Source of the DNA: an uncultured Hyphomicrobiales bacterium
Lineage (GTDB): Bacteria > Pseudomonadota > Alphaproteobacteria > Rhizobiales > Beijerinckiaceae
Length of the DNA stretch: 64,000 nucleotides
Direction of reading: 5' to 3'
Assembly (NCBI GenBank): GCA_903884435.1
Contig: CAISEY010000343.1
Coordinates: forward strand, 1-64,000
Below are positions 58,112 to 64,000 of the stretch, piece by piece. A program made the position numbers and the translations under genes. Each line of letters opens with the position of its first letter. Positions within the stretch are counted from its first letter, which is position 1. The notes below the pieces were generated by a model. The model worked only from the letters and a program-made list of their open reading frames with translations. It searched no databases and had not been told where the DNA came from.

Positions 58112-59728
58112 ATGACCTACGATCACAAGCCCCTGTTCCCGCTCGGGAAGGACACGACGCCGTGGCGCAAGCTTTCCTCCGCCGGGCTGCGGACGGAAAC
58201 GTTTTCGGGGCGCGAAATCACCATCGTGCCGCGCGAGGCCATCCGCCTGCTGGCCGAAGAAGCCATGTCCGAGATCAACCAGTTCCTGCGGCCAGGCCAT
58301 CTCGCCCAGCTCGCCAAAATCCTCGACGATCCGGAGGCGACCGCGAACGACCGTTTCGTCGCCTATGACCTGCTGAAGAACGCGAACATCGCGGCGGGCG
58401 GCGTGCTGCCCATGTGCCAGGACACGGGCACCGCGATTGTCATGGGCAAGAAGGGCCGCCTCGTGTGGACGGACGGCGACGACGAAAGCGCCATCGCCGA
58501 GGGCATCCGCGACGCCTACGAAAAGAAGAACCTGCGCTATTCGCAGATGGCGGCGGTCTCGATGTTCGAGGAAAAGAACACGAAGACCAACCTCCCCGCC
58601 CAGATCGAAATCTACGCGGACGGCGAGGACGCCTACAAGTTCCTGTTCATGGCCAAGGGCGGCGGCTCCGCCAACAAGAGCTACCTCTATCAGGCGACGC
58701 CCTCGCTGCTGACGCATGACCGGATGATCGCCTTTCTGAAGGAGAAAATCCTGACGCTCGGCACGGCCGCCTGCCCGCCCTATCACCTCGCCATCGTCAT
58801 CGGCGGCACCTCCGCGGAACTGACGATGAAGACGGTCAAGCTCGCCTCGACGCGCTATTACGACGATCTGCCGACGAGCGGCGGGGAGGACGGACACGCC
58901 TTCCGCGACCTCGCGATGGAAGAGGAAATCCACAAGCTGACGCAGAAGCTCGGCGTCGGCGCGCAATTCGGCGGCAAGTATTTCTGCCACGACGTCAGGG
59001 TGATCCGCCTGCCCCGCCACGGGGCCTCGCTGCCGATCGGCCTCGGCGTCTCCTGCTCCGCCGACCGCCAGGCGCTCGGCAAGATCACGAAGGATGGCGT
59101 CTATCTCGAACAGCTCGAGCACGACCCGGCGAAATACATTCCCGCTGTTGACGAAAGGACGCTCGGCGGCGAGGTGGTCAAGGTCGATCTCAACCGTCCC
59201 ATGAAGGACATTCTCGCGACGCTGACGAAATATCCGATCAAGACGCGGCTTTCCCTCACCGGCCCGCTGATCGTGGCGCGCGACATGGCGCACGCGAAAT
59301 TGCGGGAATTGCTGGAAAAGGGCGAACCTCTGCCCGACTATTTCAAGAACCACCCGATCTATTACGCCGGTCCCGCCAAAACGCCGGCGGGCATGCCCTC
59401 CGGCTCCTTCGGGCCGACGACGGCGGGCCGCATGGATTCCTTCGTCAACGACTTCCAGGCGGCTGGCGGCTCCATGGTGATGCTCGCCAAGGGCAACCGC
59501 TCGAAGGAGGTCCGCGAGGCCTGCCAGACCCATGGCGGCTTCTACCTCGGCTCCATCGGCGGCCCCGCCGCGCGGCTCGCGCAGGACTGCATCAAAAAGG
59601 TCGAGACCGTCGCTTATCCCGAACTCGGGATGGAGGCGATCTGGCGCATCGAGGTGGAAGACTTCCCGGCGTTCATCGTCGTCGACGACAAGGGGAACGA
59701 CTTCTTCAAGGAACTGAATCTGGGGTGA
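58112..59728 (+). CDS. Fumarate hydratase, class I (iron-sulfur type)
   Basis: [81 protein letters not shown]. Confidence 0.95.
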   Translation: MTYDHKPLFPLGKDTTPWRKLSSAGLRTETFSGREITIVPREAIRLLAEEAMSEINQFLRPGHLAQLAKILDDPEATANDRFVAYDLLKNANIAAGGVLPMCQDTGTAIVMGKKGRLVWTDGDDESAIAEGIRDAYEKKNLRYSQMAAVSMFEEKNTKTNLPAQIEIYADGEDAYKFLFMAKGGGSANKSYLYQATPSLLTHDRMIAFLKEKILTLGTAACPPYHLAIVIGGTSAELTMKTVKLASTRYYDDLPTSGGEDGHAFRDLAMEEEIHKLTQKLGVGAQFGGKYFCHDVRVIRLPRHGASLPIGLGVSCSADRQALGKITKDGVYLEQLEHDPAKYIPAVDERTLGGEVVKVDLNRPMKDILATLTKYPIKTRLSLTGPLIVARDMAHAKLRELLEKGEPLPDYFKNHPIYYAGPAKTPAGMPSGSFGPTTAGRMDSFVNDFQAAGGSMVMLAKGNRSKEVREACQTHGGFYLGSIGGPAARLAQDCIKKVETVAYPELGMEAIWRIEVEDFPAFIVVDDKGNDFFKELNLG

Positions 59729-59854
59729 CTGGCCAGACCGCGGCCGAATCCCGCTGGCCTGAATTTCCGGAAGCGAGGGTCGCGTCGCGGCGCGACATTC
59801 CGGGAGAGGCCGCCTCTCCGGATGCCCCGGGGCGCCCGGGGGGCGCCCAGGATC

Positions 59855-60001
59855 CTAGAAGAGCGGCAGGCCGAAAATAACGTGGGCGGCGCTGGCCAGT
59901 CCCACGAGAATGCCCGCGATCATCGAACGCACGACCCATACCTGGGCCGGAGCCTTTTTGTTTTCGTATTCATCCGCGAACCGCGGCCTGTGCGAACCCA
60001 T
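59855..60001 (-). CDS. Small single-TM protein (48 aa)
   Basis: MGSHRPRFADEYENKKAPAQVWVVRSMIAGILVGLASAAHVIFGLPLF, read on the minus strand; GGGGGA lies upstream. Confidence 0.45.
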   Translation of the reverse strand: MGSHRPRFADEYENKKAPAQVWVVRSMIAGILVGLASAAHVIFGLPLF

Positions 60002-60271
60002 GGCGATGGTCCCCCGGTCGACTGAATTACTGGCGCGACCATCGGCGAAATTAACTAAGATCCCGTGAACCGTTAGCCTTGATTTTTCCTGATCGACGCT
60101 CGAATAAAGATTTTGTGAATTCCTGATTAATTTCCGGTGGCGCTTCGCCCGGGCCAGCTTTTCGACCCTCTCGCGAAGGCGCGGAAATACGCCACGCCAC
60201 GGCTGGCGCCTCCGTCCCCGCCTGCTATGATCGTTGAAAGTCCGCGAAGACGGCTGAACGGGAGGATCGAC

Positions 60272-61303
60272 ATGAATGGCACGCGACCGATGGCGGCGCT
60301 CGTCTGCGCCCTGCTCCTGGCTCCAGCCGCGGCGCGCGCGCAATCCGTCGAGGAATTTTACCGGGGCAAGAACCTTCGCTTTCTCGTGGGCTACGGACCC
60401 GGCACCGGCTACGACGTTTACATGCGCGTCGTGCAGCGCCACATCGGACGGCACATACCGGGAAAACCCAACGTCGTGCCCGAAAACATGCCCGGCGCCG
60501 GCGGGCTCGTGATGACGAATTATCTCTATAACGTCGCCCCGCGCGACGGGACCGCCATCGGCCTGCCCTCGCGCAATCTCGTCACCGATCCGCTGCACGG
60601 CAACGACGCGGCGAAATTCGAGGCGCTGAAATTCGGCTGGATCGGCTCGGTCTCGAGCGACGTTTCGACCTGCCTCGGTTGGCGCGCGTCGGGCGTCAAC
60701 ACGCTCCAGGACGCCCTGACGCGGGAAATCAAGATTGGCGGCAACGGGCCGCAGACCGATTCGGCCATCGCGCCGCGCATGATCAACCATCTCATCGGCA
60801 CGAAATTCAAGGTTTACAACGGCTATCCCGACAGCGCCGCCGTCGGCATCGCGATGGAGCAGAACGAGGTCGAGGGCTATTGCGGCTTCACCTTCGGCTC
60901 GGTGCGTTCGGCGCGCCCGGTGTGGCTCGAGAAAAACCTGATTTCCGTCATCGCGCAGATGGCGCCGGAAAAACATCCTGACCTGCCGGACGTGCCGAAC
61001 ATCTATGACCTGCTGAAGGACGAGGAATCGCGCCAGGCCTTCATGCTCGTCTTCGGCCTCGGCAAGATGGGCCGCCCCGTCACCGCGCCCCCCGGCGTGC
61101 CCGCCGACCGGTTGCAGGCGCTGCGGACGGCCTTCGCCGAAACCATGAAAGACCCCGAGTTCCTCGCGGACATCAGGAAATCCAACATCGATTTCGACGG
61201 GCCGAGCGGCGCCGAACCGATCGAAAAGCTGATCGCGCAACTCTACGCCATGCCGAAGAAGGTCGTGGACCGCGTGACGGACCTGCGCAACCGGATGGAC
61301 TGA
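60272..61303 (+). CDS. Tripartite tricarboxylate transporter-type substrate-binding protein
   Basis: Signal peptide; YRGKNLRFLVGYGPGTGYDVYMRVVQRHIGRHIPGKPNVVPENMPGAGGLVMTNYLYNVAPRDGTAIG. Confidence 0.88.
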   Translation: MNGTRPMAALVCALLLAPAAARAQSVEEFYRGKNLRFLVGYGPGTGYDVYMRVVQRHIGRHIPGKPNVVPENMPGAGGLVMTNYLYNVAPRDGTAIGLPSRNLVTDPLHGNDAAKFEALKFGWIGSVSSDVSTCLGWRASGVNTLQDALTREIKIGGNGPQTDSAIAPRMINHLIGTKFKVYNGYPDSAAVGIAMEQNEVEGYCGFTFGSVRSARPVWLEKNLISVIAQMAPEKHPDLPDVPNIYDLLKDEESRQAFMLVFGLGKMGRPVTAPPGVPADRLQALRTAFAETMKDPEFLADIRKSNIDFDGPSGAEPIEKLIAQLYAMPKKVVDRVTDLRNRMD

Positions 61304-61448
61304 GCCCGCGGCCGCGCGCCCGGTTGGCCGAACAGGAAAGAATGGCTCGCGATCAGGCCGGAAAAGAACTGATCGCGATCGCGGCTTCCCGCGACGGGGC
61401 TCGCCGCCGTGACGCCGAAACACGCGTGCATGAACCGGCCGTCCGCGC

Positions 61449-62636
61449 TCACTCCGCCTTGTGTTTCAGCAGCATCGCCTCGTCCACGTCCGTGCCCCAG
61501 CCCGGCCCCTTCGGCAGGTGAATAAAGCCGTCCTCGAGTTTGCAGGGATTGGTGAGCAGCTTGCTCCGCCATGGCACCTCGTCGACGTCGAGCTCCATGA
61601 TCTTGAGGTTGGGGATCACCGCGCAGAAATGCGCGCCCATCAGCGTCGCCAGCGGCCCGGCGAAGGCGTGCGAGGCGACGTTGATCTCGTAGGCGTCGCA
61701 CATGCTGGCCATGCGCAGGCTCTCCGGCAGGCCGTTGTACATGGCGTCGATGATCGCGATATCGACGGAGCGTTCCTCGAGATAGGGACGCAACGCCTTG
61801 CGCCCGAGAATGGCCTCGAGCGAACCGATGGGCGTCGAGGACGACTGGCGGATATGCGCGAGGCCCTTCGGGTCGAACGTGTCCATTTCGAGCCACATCA
61901 TGTTGAAGGGCTCGACGGCTTTGGCGAAACGCTTGAAGCCGTCCGTCTTGTAGTTGAAGTTCAGGTCGCAGATGAGCCGCATGTCCTTGCCGGCGCCCTC
62001 GCGCAGCGCCGTCAATTGCTCGATCAGCGCGTCGACGAGATGTTCCTCGACGTTCAGTTCGGGATGGCCGGCGCCGCGCGCGGAGCCCGGCGTGTGGACG
62101 CGCCCGCCCTTGCCGTCGAACACGAGCAGGTTGCACTTGATGGCCCGGAAGCCGCGTTCTTTCGCCTCGCGGCCCGCGCCGACGAGGTCTTCGAGCTTGC
62201 GGATCGCCGGCTTGTCGATGAGCTTGCCGTCGAAATAATGCGCCTGGGTGGCGCGCACGACGCCGCACCGCGACCAGTAGGCGGGGATGCGGTCGCGCAC
62301 CGCGCCGCCGAGCAATTCGGCGACGGAGATATTCGCCGCCTTCGCCTTGATGTCGAGCAGCGCGTTGGCGACGGCGCCGACCGCGTGGGCGTTGAGCCCA
62401 CCGTTCGCCGTGCGCACGAAACTCTGCATGGCCGCGTCGATGTGATTGAGCGCCAGCGGATTCTGGCCGATCACCACCGGACTTAACGCGCGAATGAGCG
62501 AGGTGAGCCCCTTGCGGCCGCGCCGCTCGCCATATTCGGACCAGCCGACGAGACCCGAGTCCGTCGTGATTTTCAAAAACGCGAAATTGTCCCAGCCGCC
62601 ATCGACGTGGAAATCTTCCATCGCGACGATTTTCAT
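61449..62636 (-). CDS. Mandelate racemase/muconate lactonizing enzyme (enolase superfamily) family protein
   Basis: AVGAVANALLDIKAKAANISVAELLGG; GFRAIKCNLLVFDGKGG; LICDLNFNYKTDGFKRFAKAVEPFNMMWLEMDTFDPKGLAHIRQSSSTPIGSLEAILGRKALRPYLEERSVDIAIID. Confidence 0.92.
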   Translation of the reverse strand: MKIVAMEDFHVDGGWDNFAFLKITTDSGLVGWSEYGERRGRKGLTSLIRALSPVVIGQNPLALNHIDAAMQSFVRTANGGLNAHAVGAVANALLDIKAKAANISVAELLGGAVRDRIPAYWSRCGVVRATQAHYFDGKLIDKPAIRKLEDLVGAGREAKERGFRAIKCNLLVFDGKGGRVHTPGSARGAGHPELNVEEHLVDALIEQLTALREGAGKDMRLICDLNFNYKTDGFKRFAKAVEPFNMMWLEMDTFDPKGLAHIRQSSSTPIGSLEAILGRKALRPYLEERSVDIAIIDAMYNGLPESLRMASMCDAYEINVASHAFAGPLATLMGAHFCAVIPNLKIMELDVDEVPWRSKLLTNPCKLEDGFIHLPKGPGWGTDVDEAMLLKHKAE

Positions 62637-62765
62637 CCGTTCCTCCCAACTCCAGGTCCGCGCGCGATCGTAACCGGTTCGCGCCAATTGTCACGGCGCA
62701 CGCCGGCCCGGCGCGCTTGTCGCGGGGCCCGCGAAACGGCTACGATGCGGCAAATGGAGGAAGAC

Positions 62766-63530
62766 GTGGCCCACGAAACCATCACGCTCGACATATCCGC
62801 CCGCGCCATCGCGACGGTGACGCTCAACCGCCCCGACCGCGGCAACGCGCTGAACCAGACGCTCATCGACGAGTTGGGAGAATGCTTCACCGCTCTCGCC
62901 GCCGATTCCGCCGTGCGCGTGATCGTCGTGCGCGGCGCCGGCAAACATTTCTGCGCGGGCGCGGACCTCGGCGGCCCCGGCGGCGCCGGCGAGGCGAAAT
63001 TCACTCTGGCGGGGATGATGGAACGCGTCGATCGCTGCCCGAAGCCAACCATCGCCGCCGTGCATGGCGCGGCGATCGGCGGCGGCTTCGCGCTGACCTC
63101 CTCGTGCGACGTGATTCTCGCGACGCCCGAGGCGTTTTTCTCGATCCCGGAAACGCGGCTCGGCATGGCGCCCTCGCCGACGCTTTCGGGCCTGTTCATG
63201 CGCGCCGTCGGCTATCGCAACTTCCGCCGCTACGGATTTTCGGGCGAGCGGATTTCCGCTGCGCAGGCGCGTGAATGGGGCCATGTCAGCGAGCTTTGCG
63301 CGGCGGACGAACTCGACGCCAGGGTCGAGGCCATCGCCGACGCCATGCTGATGAGCGCGCCGGAGGCGACGGCGCAACTGAAGGCGCGCGTCGCCGAATA
63401 TGGAACGCCGCCGGCCTCGAAACTCTACGATCCCGCGACGCGCGACGCCAAACACACGCGATCGGAAGAGGCGATCGAGGGCGTCGCCGCGTTCCGCGAG
63501 AAACGCAAGCCGAAATGGTATCCGCGATAG
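62766..63530 (+). CDS. Enoyl-CoA hydratase/isomerase family protein
   Basis: TVTLNRPDRGNALNQTL, GAGKHFCAGADLGG, PTIAAVHGAAIGGGFALTSSCDVILATPEAFFSIPETRLGMAP. GTG start after GGAGGAAGAC; ATG 62745 is an alternative. Confidence 0.9.
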   Translation: MAHETITLDISARAIATVTLNRPDRGNALNQTLIDELGECFTALAADSAVRVIVVRGAGKHFCAGADLGGPGGAGEAKFTLAGMMERVDRCPKPTIAAVHGAAIGGGFALTSSCDVILATPEAFFSIPETRLGMAPSPTLSGLFMRAVGYRNFRRYGFSGERISAAQAREWGHVSELCAADELDARVEAIADAMLMSAPEATAQLKARVAEYGTPPASKLYDPATRDAKHTRSEEAIEGVAAFREKRKPKWYPR

Positions 63531-63547
63531 TCGCGCGGGAGGTCGGG

Positions 63548-64000
63548 ATGCAACGCAGACACATTCTCTCCCTCGCGGGCGCGGCCCTCGTCGCGTGTCA
63601 CGCGAATATCGCGCGCGCCGCCGCCGATCCGTCGCTGTACGAGGCGGCGAAGAAGGAAGGCGAACTCGTCTGGTACACGACGCTCATTCTCGACACGGCG
63701 GTTCGCCCGCTGATGAACGCGTTCCAGAAAAAATATCCAGGCGTCAACGTCAAGTTCTCGCGCGCCGACAGCGCCCCGCAGGCGCTCAAGATCATCAACG
63801 AAGGCCGCGCCGGCAAGATGCAGGCGGACGTGTTCGACGGCACGGAGACCTCCGCGCCAATCATCGAGGCGGGTTTCGCGGCGAAATACGTTCCGGCGGA
63901 CTCGGGCAAATACCCGGCGGAAATGAAGGATCCGAACGGGTACTGGCACGCCTTCATGCTGTATTATCTGACGCCGGCGGTGAACACCGACCTCGTCAAG
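63548..64000 (+). CDS. Extracellular solute-binding protein family 1 (Fe3+-type), truncated by window end
   Basis: ATG at 63548; MQRRHILSLAGAALVACHANIARAAADPSLYEAAKKEGELVWYTTLILDTAVRPLMNAFQKKYPGVNVKFSRADSAPQALKIINEGRAGKMQADVFDG; open to the window edge. Confidence 0.85.
   Translation, partial: MQRRHILSLAGAALVACHANIARAAADPSLYEAAKKEGELVWYTTLILDTAVRPLMNAFQKKYPGVNVKFSRADSAPQALKIINEGRAGKMQADVFDGTETSAPIIEAGFAAKYVPADSGKYPAEMKDPNGYWHAFMLYYLTPAVNTDLVK

Noticed and set aside
1-64000. tRNA, rRNA, IS elements, prophage, restriction-modification or CRISPR-Cas genes
   Set aside because: None could be recognised by reading either strand; a tRNAscan/ISfinder run would be needed to exclude small remnants.

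Overview
GC-rich chromosomal window, probably from an alphaproteobacterium (inference from codon usage and synteny such as pheA/kdsB/membrane cytochrome c). No rRNA, tRNA, IS element, prophage or CRISPR array was recognised. Most genes are catabolic or transport genes: two convergent hydroxycinnamoyl-CoA hydratase/lyase - ADP-forming CoA ligase - acyl-CoA dehydrogenase modules, many orphan periplasmic substrate-binding proteins, a SsuB/SsuC-type ABC pair, a complete YejABEF-type peptide importer, a PQQ alcohol dehydrogenase with CopC, a Pit phosphate transporter, deoB/upp, a sulfatase, a class I fumarase, and a duplicated cytochrome c / haem-motif beta-propeller module. The strongest candidate for an undescribed system is at about 16.0-17.7 kb: a radical SAM/SPASM peptide maturase next to a 125-aa precursor-like protein. 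That protein has a twin-arginine-type signal and an aromatic/arginine repeat tail (YFYRRFYRRGYRRFYRRYGRFYRPRRFYYRRFF), with a nitrilase-family gene directly downstream on the same strand. A second candidate is an isolated AT-rich gene at 42252-43688 whose product has a HEPN-like R-x4-H motif. All family assignments come from reading motifs by eye; no database search was run.
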